NCBI GenBank assembly: GCA_025459175.1
Contig: JALORC010000028.1
Location: forward strand, 1-58,032
DNA from: Planctomycetota bacterium
Lineage (GTDB): Bacteria > Planctomycetota > UBA1135 > UBA2386
DNA length: 58,032 bases
Direction of reading: 5' to 3'
This document shows positions 1 through 7,955 of this stretch, one piece after another. Each line of letters begins with the position of its first letter. The stretch's first letter is position 1. A program made the position numbers and the translations under genes. The notes under the pieces are model-generated. The model had not been told where the DNA came from. It worked only from the letters and a program-made list of their open reading frames with translations, and did no database searches.

Positions 1-505
1 CCATCTGCTTCATCATGTCGAGCATCGTCAACTGGGCGCCGATCGACCACGGCTGCATGCGATCGAACAACGCCATCTTGAAGCCCTTGGCCTCGACGAA
101 CGTGCGCAGCCGGCCGTGCAGTTCGTCGCCGACGATGTCCTTCAGCACGGTCCCCTTCGGCAACTGCGCGGCCGCGGCGGCCTTCATCATCGACGCCATG
201 TCCATCGGGATCTCGGTGTAGAGCGCGTCGACCGAGTCGAGCACCTGCTGCACCACCGGCGGCAACGTCGTCACGCGCTCGTCGGGCACGTGGATGGTGC
301 CGAACAGGTAGCTCGGCACCGGCGCCTCGATGCGCCACAGGAAGGGCTTCTCGATCGCCGTGGCCGATGGCGTTGCCGGCGTTGCCCCCGGCAGCGGCAC
401 CGCCGGCACCTGCGCCGGCGCCGAGCGCGGCGACAAGAAGGCCGCGACGAACGAGAACAGCAGAGCGGTGATCCAGGCTGGAACCGGACGACGTGGACTG
501 ACCAT
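1..505 (-). CDS. TraB/GumN family protein (partial, 3' end outside window)
   Basis: The reading frame opens at ATG 503-505 and runs off the left edge, so the C-terminus is missing. The first 30 residues form a signal peptide (a basic start, then a hydrophobic stretch ending near Ala-Pro-Ala-Gln). After a Pro/Ala-rich linker comes the motif SYLFGTIHVPD, the N-terminal histidine motif typical of TraB/GumN (PrgY-like) proteins, which are proposed metal-dependent proteases or regulators. Later residues (YTEIPMD, MQPWSIGAQL) also fit the family. It is probably exported or membrane-anchored. It follows the unknown gene at 568-1128 on the same strand with a 62-bp gap. The family call is good; the substrate is unknown. 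Confidence 0.8.
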   Translation of the reverse strand, partial: MVSPRRPVPAWITALLFSFVAAFLSPRSAPAQVPAVPLPGATPATPSATAIEKPFLWRIEAPVPSYLFGTIHVPDERVTTLPPVVQQVLDSVDALYTEIPMDMASMMKAAAAAQLPKGTVLKDIVGDELHGRLRTFVEAKGFKMALFDRMQPWSIGAQLTMLDMMKQM

Positions 506-567
506 GGCGACGAGTTTGCCGCGGGCCAGGGCCGGCTGTCACGCCTGCAGCGGTGGAACCCGCGGTG

Positions 568-1128
568 TCAGCTGCTCAGGCGCACGATCTGCTGCAGTCC
601 GGCCAGGTGCGCCGCCAGCGTCGTCTCGAGCACCGCGAGCGCCCGCGCCTCCCGCAGCAGCACCTCGGCCGGTTGGTCGAAGATGCAGGCGGTGATCGCG
701 CCGCGCAGGTACTCGATCAGCACCCGTCCGGGCCTGGCGATGCCGCTGTAGTCGGGGCCGGTGCCGCACAGCACCGGCATCCACTGGGTGGCGACCGCGT
801 GCCGCGTCGCGCCGTCGACCTTGCCGCCGGCGATCGCCAGCAGCCAGGTGCGCGCCGCGCGCCGCCGGCGGTTCAGCACCGCGAGCTGGATCGGCTGCGC
901 GTGGCCGCGTTCGAGGGCGCGCTTGTTCTGCCGTTCGATCGTGTAGTCGACCAGCGAACGCACCAACTGCGGGATCGCGTCGATGACGATCGTCTCGAGC
1001 AGTTGCTGGCCGATCGGGTCGACCACGGGCTCGCGCAGCGGCAGGCGGGCGGGGGTCAGGAACAGGAACGGGCGCGGCTCGCGCACCGCGGCGACCACGT
1101 CCCGATCCGAAACGAGCGACTTCGTCAT
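568..1128 (-). CDS. hypothetical protein, 186 aa
   Basis: I do not recognise this protein. It starts at ATG 1128 (a GTG two codons upstream is possible), has no signal peptide or clear membrane segment, and looks soluble and alpha-helical. The N-terminal half contains PFLFLTPARLPL and a helix with many Ile/Val. The middle is basic (RRRRAARTWL). It lies 33 bp after pabC and is co-directional with the pab genes and the TraB-like gene, so it is probably part of the same transcript. Codon use resembles its neighbours, which argues that it is a real gene. No function is proposed. Confidence 0.6.
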   Translation of the reverse strand: MTKSLVSDRDVVAAVREPRPFLFLTPARLPLREPVVDPIGQQLLETIVIDAIPQLVRSLVDYTIERQNKRALERGHAQPIQLAVLNRRRRAARTWLLAIAGGKVDGATRHAVATQWMPVLCGTGPDYSGIARPGRVLIEYLRGAITACIFDQPAEVLLREARALAVLETTLAAHLAGLQQIVRLSS

Positions 1129-1161
1129 GCCCACGGCATCGGCAGGACCGGGTCTTCGACT

Positions 1162-1926
1162 TCAGCTCGATCGGGCCGCGGACCACAGCGGCTGCAGTTC
1201 GCTGTCGACCAATGCGACAGCCGGCGCCGTTCCGCACAGGCAGGCCGGGCGCACCCCGTGGACGGCGTTGCTGTGCGCCAGCGCCTCGGCGCGATGCAGG
1301 TCGGCGAGGTCGAGGCGGCGTTCCTCGATCGGCTTGCCGACCCGGCGCGCCGCCGCGAGCAGCAGCGTGCGCGCGACCCCGGGCAGCACCCGCCCGTCGA
1401 GAGCCGGCGTGACCCAGCGGCCGTCCAGCCGCAGCCACAGGTTGCCGAGCGCGGTCTCCAGCACCACCCCGTCCTCGACCACGACGATGCCGTCGTCGGC
1501 GCCGCCGTCCTGGGCCTGCTGGCGGATCGCGTCGTAGTAGCCGCGCGGCTCGGCCTTGACGTCCCCGGGCGGCGCATCGGCGGGGCGCGCCACCACGGTC
1601 GGCAGCAGCTGCACGACCTTGATCGGCGACCGCGGCCGCGACGTCATCACCACCGCGGTGCCCGCCGCGTGCGGCACGACGGCGAGCCGCAGCACCGCGT
1701 CGCGATGGTCGTTGTGCACGAGCAGTTCGCGCGCCGCGGCTGGCAGTTCGGGGCCGGGCACGAACGGCAGCCCGAGTCGCTGCGTGGTCGTCGACAGCCG
1801 CGCCAGGTGGTGCCGCCACAGCGGCACCTCACCGCCCTCGGCGCCCATCGTCTCGAACGGCGCGATGCCCTTGCGTTTGGGCAAGGAGCTGTCGGCCACG
1901 AACCTGCCGTCGATCCAGTTCGTCAT
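1162..1926 (-). CDS. pabC: aminotransferase class IV, likely 4-amino-4-deoxychorismate lyase (PabC)
   Basis: The 254-residue protein has the fold-type IV PLP enzyme layout. A conserved lysine in DVKAEPRGYYDAIR is the expected Schiff-base residue. It is followed by a GADDGIVVVEDG segment, ALGNLWL in the place of the usual E-x-x-x-SNLF stretch, and VLPGVARTLLL. The ATG overlaps the TGA of the upstream pabB (ATGA), so translation is coupled. Directly after an aminodeoxychorismate synthase, this context favours conversion of aminodeoxychorismate to 4-aminobenzoate for folate. A branched-chain or D-amino-acid aminotransferase is the alternative by fold alone; the pabB linkage makes that unlikely. 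Confidence 0.85.
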   Translation of the reverse strand: MTNWIDGRFVADSSLPKRKGIAPFETMGAEGGEVPLWRHHLARLSTTTQRLGLPFVPGPELPAAARELLVHNDHRDAVLRLAVVPHAAGTAVVMTSRPRSPIKVVQLLPTVVARPADAPPGDVKAEPRGYYDAIRQQAQDGGADDGIVVVEDGVVLETALGNLWLRLDGRWVTPALDGRVLPGVARTLLLAAARRVGKPIEERRLDLADLHRAEALAHSNAVHGVRPACLCGTAPAVALVDSELQPLWSAARSS

Positions 1927-3161
1927 CGTCTCGGTCCTGGTCCCTGGTCCACGCTCGCGTCCGCGGGCATCCGCACCGTCGTCTGCAGCGCGCGTTCGAG
2001 CCCCGCCATCTTCGCCAGCGTCTCGCGCCATTCGGCGTGCGGATCGCTGAGCGCCGTCACGCCACCACCGGCATTGCCGCGCAGCCGCCCACCGCGGTGC
2101 ACCAGCGTGCGGATCGCGATGTTGAGGTGCAGCGCCGGCCCCGGCCCGAACCAGCCGATCGCGCCGGTGTAGATGCCGCGCGCGGTCACCTCGAGCGACT
2201 CGAGGATCTCGAGGCAACGCAGCTTCGGGCAGCCGGTGATCGAGCCACCCGGGAACGTCGCCCGCAGCAGCTCGATCGCCCCCACGTCGGGCCGCAGCAG
2301 CGCCTGCACGGTCGCGAACAGGTGGTGCACCTGCGCGAACGTGCCGTGCTCGGGGAACGGTCCGACCTGCACCGAACCGATCCGCGCGACCTTGCCGAGA
2401 TCGTTGCGCAGCAGATCGACGATCATCGCCAGCTCGGCCCGGTCCTTCTCGCTGTGCACGAGTTCGTGCAGCAACCGGTCGTCGCCGGCCGTGTCGCTGC
2501 CGCGCGGCCGCGTGCCCTTGATCGGCCGGGTGCGCACGACCTCGCCCTGCTGCCACAGGAACTCCTCGGGCGAACTGCTGAGCACCGCGGTGCCCTCGGC
2601 GTCCTCGACGTAGGCGGCGAACGGCGCCGGGCTCTGTTCGCACAGCCGCCAGAACAACGCGCGCGGGTCACCGTTCCAGTCGGCGGTGAACGGCTGCGTC
2701 AGGTTGGCCTGGAAGATGTCGCCTTTGCGGATGTGTTCGACCACGGCCGCGACCCGGCGTTCGTAGTCGCGCTGGCCCAGATGGGCGCGCAGTTCGCCCG
2801 CCGGTGGCACGGCCGGCGCGCCGGCCGGCACCGCCGGCGCGAACTCCCGCACCGTGTCGTAGGCCGCCACGTGCAGCACCGGCACCTGGAAGTCGTCGGG
2901 CAACTGCTGCGGCCACGGCTCGACGTCGCGACCGAGCTCGTAGCCGAGCCAGCCGACGCTGCGCCGGTGCTGGTGCCGCTGCAGGAACGCACCCAGCATC
3001 GCGAACGCGCCGTGCCAGGCGCCGGCCGGCAGCGTCAGGCGTTCGACCGAGTCGGTGCACAACCAGCACGGCCCGCGCCCGCCGCTGTGCAGCAAGGCGA
3101 CCGGCTGATGGCGCGGCGCCGCCAGCAGCGCCTCGAACGGGGCCCGCGCCGGATCGCTCAC
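1923..3161 (-). CDS. pabB: aminodeoxychorismate synthase component I (PabB)
   Basis: This 412-residue chorismate-binding enzyme aminates chorismate on the way to 4-aminobenzoate. Diagnostic motifs are PIKGTRPRG near residue 213 (the lysine marks PabB; anthranilate synthases have Ala there), IVDLLRNDLGKV, and PGGSITGCPK near the C-terminus. The chosen start is GTG 3161-3159, which overlaps the TGA of the upstream enoyl-CoA hydratase gene (GTGA) and gives a normal-length protein. The open frame continues upstream without homology. It is coupled to pabC downstream by ATGA. The glutaminase partner (PabA/TrpG) is not in the window. Confidence 0.92.
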   Translation of the reverse strand: MSDPARAPFEALLAAPRHQPVALLHSGGRGPCWLCTDSVERLTLPAGAWHGAFAMLGAFLQRHQHRRSVGWLGYELGRDVEPWPQQLPDDFQVPVLHVAAYDTVREFAPAVPAGAPAVPPAGELRAHLGQRDYERRVAAVVEHIRKGDIFQANLTQPFTADWNGDPRALFWRLCEQSPAPFAAYVEDAEGTAVLSSSPEEFLWQQGEVVRTRPIKGTRPRGSDTAGDDRLLHELVHSEKDRAELAMIVDLLRNDLGKVARIGSVQVGPFPEHGTFAQVHHLFATVQALLRPDVGAIELLRATFPGGSITGCPKLRCLEILESLEVTARGIYTGAIGWFGPGPALHLNIAIRTLVHRGGRLRGNAGGGVTALSDPHAEWRETLAKMAGLERALQTTVRMPADASVDQGPGPRR

Positions 3162-3955
3162 GCGCGCAGCCAGGACGGCTTCCGCTTCTCGAGGAACGCG
3201 GCCATGCCTTCCTTCATCTCGGCGGTGCTGCTGATCGCGCCGAACAGGTCGGCCTCGAGCTGCAGCGCGTCGGCGATCGGCATGTGCACGCCGCGGCGCA
3301 CCGCCTGCTTCGCCATCGCCAGCGCGGTCGGGCCGCGCGACACCATCTTCAGCGCCATCGCCTTGCACTGCGCCATCAGCTCCGGCGGCTCGACGACCAC
3401 GTTGACCAGACCGATGCGCAGCGCTTCGTCGGCGGTGACCGGATCGCCGGTCAGGATCAGCTGCAGCGCGACGCCGGTGCCGCACAGCCGCGGCAGGCGC
3501 TGGGTGCCGCCGTAGCCCGGGATGATGCCGAGCGACACCTCGGGCAGGCCGAGCTTCGCGGTCTTGCTGGCGATGCGCACGTCGCAGGCGAGCGCCAATT
3601 CGAGGCCACCGCCGAGCGCGAAGCCGTTGACCGCGGCGATCACGGGTTTCCGCAGCGTCTCGATGCGCAGCATCATCAGCTGGCCGGCGCGCGCGTTCTG
3701 GGTGCCGTCGAGCACACCCTGCTTGCTGAGCACCGAGATGTCGGCGCCGGCGACGAACGCCTTCTCGCCGGCGCCGGTCAGGATCACCGCGCCGACTCCG
3801 TCGTCGGCATCGAGCGACCCGAACACGGCGTCGAGCTCGGCGATGGTCTGGCCGTCGAGCGCGTTCAGCTTCGCCGGGCGGTTGACGGTGACGATGGCGA
3901 GGTGCCCCTCGCGAACCAGCTGCACGTTCTGCAGCGTGTTGGGATCGAAGCTCAT
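3158..3955 (-). CDS. enoyl-CoA hydratase/isomerase (crotonase family)
   Basis: The protein is 265 residues, a standard crotonase length. It carries the CoA/oxyanion segments AFVAGADI and NGFALGGGLELALACD, and LPEVSLGIIPGYGGTQRL. Both acidic residues used by true hydratases are present (Glu in GGGLE and Glu in LPEV), so hydration of 2-enoyl-CoA is likely. The start ATG 3955 follows the downstream end of the cyclophilin gene by 10 bp. Its 3' end is coupled to pabB by GTGA, an odd partner metabolically. A thiolase at 7956-9134 on the same strand could act in the same beta-oxidation or acetoacetyl-CoA pathway. Confidence 0.9.
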   Translation of the reverse strand: MSFDPNTLQNVQLVREGHLAIVTVNRPAKLNALDGQTIAELDAVFGSLDADDGVGAVILTGAGEKAFVAGADISVLSKQGVLDGTQNARAGQLMMLRIETLRKPVIAAVNGFALGGGLELALACDVRIASKTAKLGLPEVSLGIIPGYGGTQRLPRLCGTGVALQLILTGDPVTADEALRIGLVNVVVEPPELMAQCKAMALKMVSRGPTALAMAKQAVRRGVHMPIADALQLEADLFGAISSTAEMKEGMAAFLEKRKPSWLRA

Positions 3956-3965
3956 GGCGGGAAGA

Positions 3966-4529
3966 TCAGGTGGCCTCGGCCTGCGGCTGGGGTTCACGGT
4001 TCTGGCGCGGCCGCAGCTCGATGCGGCGGATCTCGACGCGCTCCTTCGGCTTGCTGCGTTCGCCGCCCGGCCCGAAGTCACAGTCGATGCTGGCGATCGC
4101 GTCCAGCACGTCGAGGCCGTCCTCGACCTTGCCGAACACGGTGTACTGGCCGTCGAGAAAGTCGGCGTGGTCGCCGTGCACGATGAAGAACTGCGAGCCC
4201 GCCGAGTTCGGGTCGCGCGCGCGCGCCATCGACAGCACGCCGCGGGTGTGCGGCAGGTCGCTGAACTCGGCCGGCAGCGTGTAGCCCGGCCCGCCGGTGC
4301 CCGGCATGCCGGTGTCGCCCTTGCGGCTGTGCGGGCAGCCGCCCTGGATCATGAAGTTGCGCACGATCCGATGGAACGCGGTGCCGGCGTAGAAGCCCTG
4401 CTGCGCGAGGGTCAGGAACGCCCGCACGTGCCGCGGCGCCTGCTCCGGGAAGAAGGTGACGACCAGCGAGCCCTTGTCGGTGACGAGCACGGCTTCGATC
4501 GTCGCGTAGTCGGTTTGGTCGAGATCCAT
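3966..4529 (-). CDS. peptidyl-prolyl cis-trans isomerase, cyclophilin type, cytoplasmic
   Basis: This 187-residue cyclophilin shows the active-site pattern FHRIVRNFMIQGGCP, the GTGGPGYTLPAEF loop, SMARARDPNSAGSQFFIVHGD, and a closing LDGQYTVFGKVEDGLDVLD. It has no signal peptide, so it should act in the cytoplasm on proline bonds of folding proteins. A short charged tail after the domain (RRIELRPRQNREPQPQAEAT) is poorly conserved. A second, exported cyclophilin lies at 5963-6895; the two are separated by an unrelated ATPase gene that may have been inserted between them. Confidence 0.93.
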   Translation of the reverse strand: MDLDQTDYATIEAVLVTDKGSLVVTFFPEQAPRHVRAFLTLAQQGFYAGTAFHRIVRNFMIQGGCPHSRKGDTGMPGTGGPGYTLPAEFSDLPHTRGVLSMARARDPNSAGSQFFIVHGDHADFLDGQYTVFGKVEDGLDVLDAIASIDCDFGPGGERSKPKERVEIRRIELRPRQNREPQPQAEAT

Positions 4530-4601
4530 TCAGCGGCAATCCTGCCCCAAACCGCACGCCGCCGCGAGCGTGAGGCGCAGTTCTTCCGCGGCCGCCGGCC
4601 G

Positions 4602-5867
4602 TCAGAGCTGGTGCCAGGGAATGGCCGTCACCCGCTCGCTCAGTTGCTGCGGCCGTTCGCAGCGACAGACTACGAAGCCTCGCGACGCACGGTCGCCGAA
4701 CCGGTCGAGAAACAGCTCCACGTGACGCGCATCCTCCGGACGCGGACGCTCGGTCCATTTGACCTCGATCGGCACATCCATCCGCGGCCCTTCCAACACG
4801 AAATCGACCTCGACCCCGTCCACGGTCCGCCAGAAGCTGACGCGATGACCACGCCCGAGGTGGTCGGCGCGCGCAATCAGTTCCTGCGCAACCCAGTGCT
4901 CGAGCAGCGGCCCGCCATTGCTCTGCATGAGTTCGCGAGTCGGCGGCAGCTGTGCGGCGGCATTCCGGACACCGAGATCGAACCAGTAGAAGCGCGGCGT
5001 CGTCAGCACCCGCTTCCGCGACGGGTGCCCGTACGCGGGCAGCCAGTGGCCGAGGAAGGTGTCCACGAGCACTTGGTAGTGGGTCTTCAAGGTGCTGGCG
5101 GGCACCCCGCTTTCCTGCGACAGCTTGGCGAGGTTGGTGACCTGGCCTGACTCGAGCGCCGACAAGCGCAAGAAGACCTGGAACGGGCCGATGTCGCGAA
5201 CCAGAGCTTCGCGTCGCACCTCCTCCTCGACGTAGGTGGATACGTATGCGTCCAGCGTCGCCGCTGCCGTGGCAACCGACTCGGCGCGGACCCCCGGCAG
5301 GCTGCCGAACAGCAATCGCCGCTGCAAAGTCTGCTCCGGAAACGGCGGTGGCAGCCGGTGCTCGGCGCGGCCAGCCCGGCCGACCGCGCGTCCCGCGCCC
5401 CCCCCGGAGGGCAGTGCAATCGCCAGGTCCGCGCCTCCCTCCTCCCAGCGCGTGATCGGATGAATGTGGTACAGATGACTGCGTCCCGGCAACAGATTGG
5501 CGGCACCCGCCCGAAGGCGGCGAGCCGAGCTGCCGGTCAGGTAGAACCGCCAGCGTCCAGGAGCCGAGTCGTACAACGATTGAACCTCCTCGAGCAGGGC
5601 GGGCACCTTCTGGATCTCGTCGACGACAACCACCCGCGTCTGCTTCGGCAGGGCCCGGACCTCGCGACCGAACCGCGCCGGATCACTCTCGAACTGCCGC
5701 CGCAGGGCGGTGTCCTGGAGATCGAACAGCTGCGCCGACTCGGAACGCTCGAGCACCCGCCGCAACAGCGCGGTCTTGCCGGTCTGCCGCGCTCCGAACA
5801 GAAGGTTGACCTTGGCGCGAGAAACCGAGCCCAGCATCGGTCCCAGGAGGTGGCGACGGAAAAACAT
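4602..5867 (-). CDS. AAA ATPase with DUF4143-type C-terminal domain
   Basis: The 421-residue protein has a Walker A GARQTGKTALL near residue 25, Walker B VVVVDEIQKVP, and sensor segment FYLTGSSARRLR. A LLFGSLPGV stretch and a C-terminal domain with EVDFVLEG and IEVKWTERP follow. This is the layout of AAA_14/DUF4143 ATPases, which have a restriction-endonuclease-like C-terminus and an unknown cellular role. The start ATG 5867 was chosen because it directly precedes the ATPase domain; the open frame continues upstream through an AT-richer palindrome. It sits alone between two cyclophilin genes. Such genes are mobile in many genomes, so acquisition by transfer is plausible. Confidence 0.85.
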   Translation of the reverse strand: MFFRRHLLGPMLGSVSRAKVNLLFGARQTGKTALLRRVLERSESAQLFDLQDTALRRQFESDPARFGREVRALPKQTRVVVVDEIQKVPALLEEVQSLYDSAPGRWRFYLTGSSARRLRAGAANLLPGRSHLYHIHPITRWEEGGADLAIALPSGGGAGRAVGRAGRAEHRLPPPFPEQTLQRRLLFGSLPGVRAESVATAAATLDAYVSTYVEEEVRREALVRDIGPFQVFLRLSALESGQVTNLAKLSQESGVPASTLKTHYQVLVDTFLGHWLPAYGHPSRKRVLTTPRFYWFDLGVRNAAAQLPPTRELMQSNGGPLLEHWVAQELIARADHLGRGHRVSFWRTVDGVEVDFVLEGPRMDVPIEVKWTERPRPEDARHVELFLDRFGDRASRGFVVCRCERPQQLSERVTAIPWHQL

Positions 5868-5875
5868 GTCGCTGT

Positions 5876-5894
5876 GGATTCTACCAGAGAATCC
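5876..5894. promoter_or_regulatory. palindrome in front of the DUF4143 ATPase gene, possible operator
   Basis: A perfect 7-bp inverted repeat, GGATTCT and AGAATCC with a 5-bp centre, lies 8 bp before the ATG of the ATPase gene. The left arm is part of a 13-bp unit, CTGTGGATTCTAC, present at 5872-5884 and again at 5903-5915. The stretch is clearly richer in A/T than its surroundings. It could be an autoregulatory operator or a scar from insertion. No binding protein is known. Confidence 0.4.
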
Positions 5895-5962
5895 GCAATG
5901 ACCTGTGGATTCTACGGCGCGAACAAGATCGGTCGAACGCCCCGCGAACCCAGGACCCGGCG

Positions 5963-6895
5963 CTACTTCTTCACCGCCATCACGATCGCCGTGTACAGCA
6001 TCACCGGCTGCGTCGGCCGGTCCCCGATCACGAGCCCGCTGGCGATCCGGTCCAGCACGTCGGCGCCGGCCTCGAGGTTGCCGAACGCCGAGTACTGCCC
6101 GTCGAGCTGCGGCGAGTCCTTGTGCACGATGAAGAAGCCCGAGCCGCCGGTGTTCGGCTGGCTGGTGCGCGCCATCGACAGCGTGCCGCGCAGGTGGCGC
6201 AGATCGCTGCGTTCGTCGTTGATCGTGTAGCCGGGACCGCCCGTGCCCCACTGATCCTTCTTGTCCTCGTCCCTGGTGTTCGGGCAACCGCTCTGGATCA
6301 TGAAGCCCTTGATGACGCGGTGGAACCGGATGCCGTCGTAGAAGCCCTGCAGGCACAGCTTGACGAAGTTGTCGCAGTGGTTCGGGGCCTTGTCGGGGCG
6401 GAACGACAGCGTCATGTCGCCGGCGCTGGTGACCAGCACCACCTGGGTCTTGGTCAGATCGAGCTGGGCGACCGTCAACTTGCTGGTGTCCGGCGCGACC
6501 TTGAAGTCGCAGCCGACGCCGGCCAGGCCGTCCCAGGCGACGAACACGCGGTGGATGCGATCGAGGTCGTTGGCCGGCAGCCACCCGGTGACCGGGAACG
6601 ACAGCACGCGCTCGAGCTTGCTGCCGGCGGTGAGCATCGCCGCCCCCCCCTTGCCGGCCTGCTCGACCTGCTGCGGCGGCAGCTCGTCGCAGGTGACCCG
6701 CAGGCGATGGCCGTTCATCAGCTGGGCCGGGACCTCGACGTCGGCGGTCGCCTGCAACGTCAGCTGCAATTGCACCGTCGCGTTGGCCGGCACCAACGAG
6801 CGGGCTTGCATGGTGACGCGCAGCCCGGGGATCTCCTGGGCTCGGGTCACGGCGGTCACGACGAGGAGGAACAGGGCGGCAGAGAGTCGGCGCAT
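5963..6895 (-). CDS. exported cyclophilin-type peptidyl-prolyl isomerase
   Basis: This 310-residue protein begins with a signal peptide (MRRLSAALFLLVVTAVTRAQ, cleavage expected after the Ala-Gln region). About 120 residues of beta-rich sequence without a recognised domain follow, then a full cyclophilin domain in the C-terminal half: FHRVIKGFMIQSGCP, GTGGPGYTINDE, SMARTSQPNTGGSGFFIVH, LDGQYSAFGNLEAGADVLD. It should assist folding of exported proteins in the periplasm or equivalent compartment. The N-terminal region resembles a carrier or Ig-like domain but I cannot name it. It shares strand and type with the cytoplasmic cyclophilin at 3966-4529. Confidence 0.92.
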   Translation of the reverse strand: MRRLSAALFLLVVTAVTRAQEIPGLRVTMQARSLVPANATVQLQLTLQATADVEVPAQLMNGHRLRVTCDELPPQQVEQAGKGGAAMLTAGSKLERVLSFPVTGWLPANDLDRIHRVFVAWDGLAGVGCDFKVAPDTSKLTVAQLDLTKTQVVLVTSAGDMTLSFRPDKAPNHCDNFVKLCLQGFYDGIRFHRVIKGFMIQSGCPNTRDEDKKDQWGTGGPGYTINDERSDLRHLRGTLSMARTSQPNTGGSGFFIVHKDSPQLDGQYSAFGNLEAGADVLDRIASGLVIGDRPTQPVMLYTAIVMAVKK

Positions 6896-6976
6896 GCGTG
6901 CAGTAGTCCGGTTGGGAGTCCCGGTAATAGCCAGCCGCGGCCGGCTACGGAAGCGCGCCGCCGGGCGCCCCGGAAC

Positions 6977-7417
6977 TCAACCGCCGGCGAACGGCGCCGG
7001 CCGCCGCCGCGTCGGCAGCAGGTCGCCGAGCGTACCGGTGCGCCAGCGCTCGAGCCGCAGATCGGGATCGAACCACAGCACACAACCCGGCAGGTCGGTC
7101 TGCTGCGAGTCGAACGACACGCTGCCGCTGGCGTCGTCGTAGGCCACCGAGACATCGACGCCCCAGCCGGCCACGTCGCGCCAGACCCACACCAACGCCA
7201 TGCCGGCGCGGCCGTCGGCGGCGACCTGGTACTCGAGCACCCGGTGCGGCGCCCCGAGCACCTGCAGGCAACGAGTCAGGTCGACGCCGCCGGGCTGCAG
7301 CTCGGCCAGCTGCTCGGCCCGGATCGGCTCGTCGACCGACACGTGGTTGTAGGAACCGGTCACACAACCGGCCGCCGGCAGCAGCGCTGCCAGCATCGCC
7401 GCGCGGGCCTCGTTCAC
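6977..7417 (-). CDS. small putative lipoprotein, 146 aa
   Basis: GTG 7417 overlaps the TGA of the upstream lipoprotein gene (GTGA), which decides the start. A hydrophobic N-terminus ends in LLPAAGC, a fair lipobox with the Cys near residue 18. The mature part contains GGVDLTRCLQVLGAPHRVLEYQV and WVWRDVAGWGVDVSV, reminiscent of the BamE/SmpA-like fold, where a LGxPxxV turn is followed by a strand with Trp/Tyr. It is coupled to a similar lipoprotein, so the pair may act together at the outer membrane. No function is known. Confidence 0.7.
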   Translation of the reverse strand: MNEARAAMLAALLPAAGCVTGSYNHVSVDEPIRAEQLAELQPGGVDLTRCLQVLGAPHRVLEYQVAADGRAGMALVWVWRDVAGWGVDVSVAYDDASGSVSFDSQQTDLPGCVLWFDPDLRLERWRTGTLGDLLPTRRRPAPFAGG

Positions 7418-7848
7418 CGCTGCACTCCAGGGCGCTCGGCGTCGCGGCTCTGGTTGTCGGACGCCTCGTGCACGTCCTCCCACGGCAGCGCGTACTGGGT
7501 GCGGTGCGTGCCCCACCAGGTGCCGAAGTGCGTCAGCAAGTCTTGCTCGTCGAAGAACAGCCAGACGCGGTCACTGCGGGTGTCCTGGTTGGCGAAGTTG
7601 ACCAGCAGCAGGAACAGCACCGTGCTCTTGGTGGTCGCACCGTCGTAGCGGTAGGCGGTGCGGCGACCCAGCTGCACGACCTCGGTCGGCGCGCCGAGGC
7701 GCTCGGTGACCTCGCGCGCGGTGGTCTTGCCCGGCACGAACGTGCGCACGATCTCGGGATCGAGCGGTTCATTGGTGTCCTGGCGACCGATCGCGCAGGC
7801 GGCGAAGCACGTGAAGCTGGCGAGAACGAGAGCGCGAAACCGATTCAT
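7414..7848 (-). CDS. putative BamE/SmpA-like lipoprotein, 144 aa
   Basis: The protein starts at ATG 7848 with MNRFRALVLASFTCFAACAIG; FAAC is a lipobox, making it a lipoprotein of about 125 mature residues. It carries FVPGKTTAREVTERLGAPTEVVQLG, the helix-turn-strand motif typical of BamE/SmpA-like domains, then a Tyr-rich strand and a C-terminal part with WLFFDEQDLLTHFGTWW. Homologs in proteobacteria support outer-membrane protein assembly, but the domain is widespread and the role here is inference. It is translated with the second lipoprotein at 6977-7417 through a GTGA overlap. Confidence 0.75.
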   Translation of the reverse strand: MNRFRALVLASFTCFAACAIGRQDTNEPLDPEIVRTFVPGKTTAREVTERLGAPTEVVQLGRRTAYRYDGATTKSTVLFLLLVNFANQDTRSDRVWLFFDEQDLLTHFGTWWGTHRTQYALPWEDVHEASDNQSRDAERPGVQR

Positions 7849-7955
7849 GCAGGAGGGGGTGGCGTATGACGGAACGGCGATGGAGCGCGCAGCGTGGCCG
7901 CGGCAGCGAGGAGAATGTCGGGCGCGGCCAAGATTCCCGGCCGCACCACGCGGCG

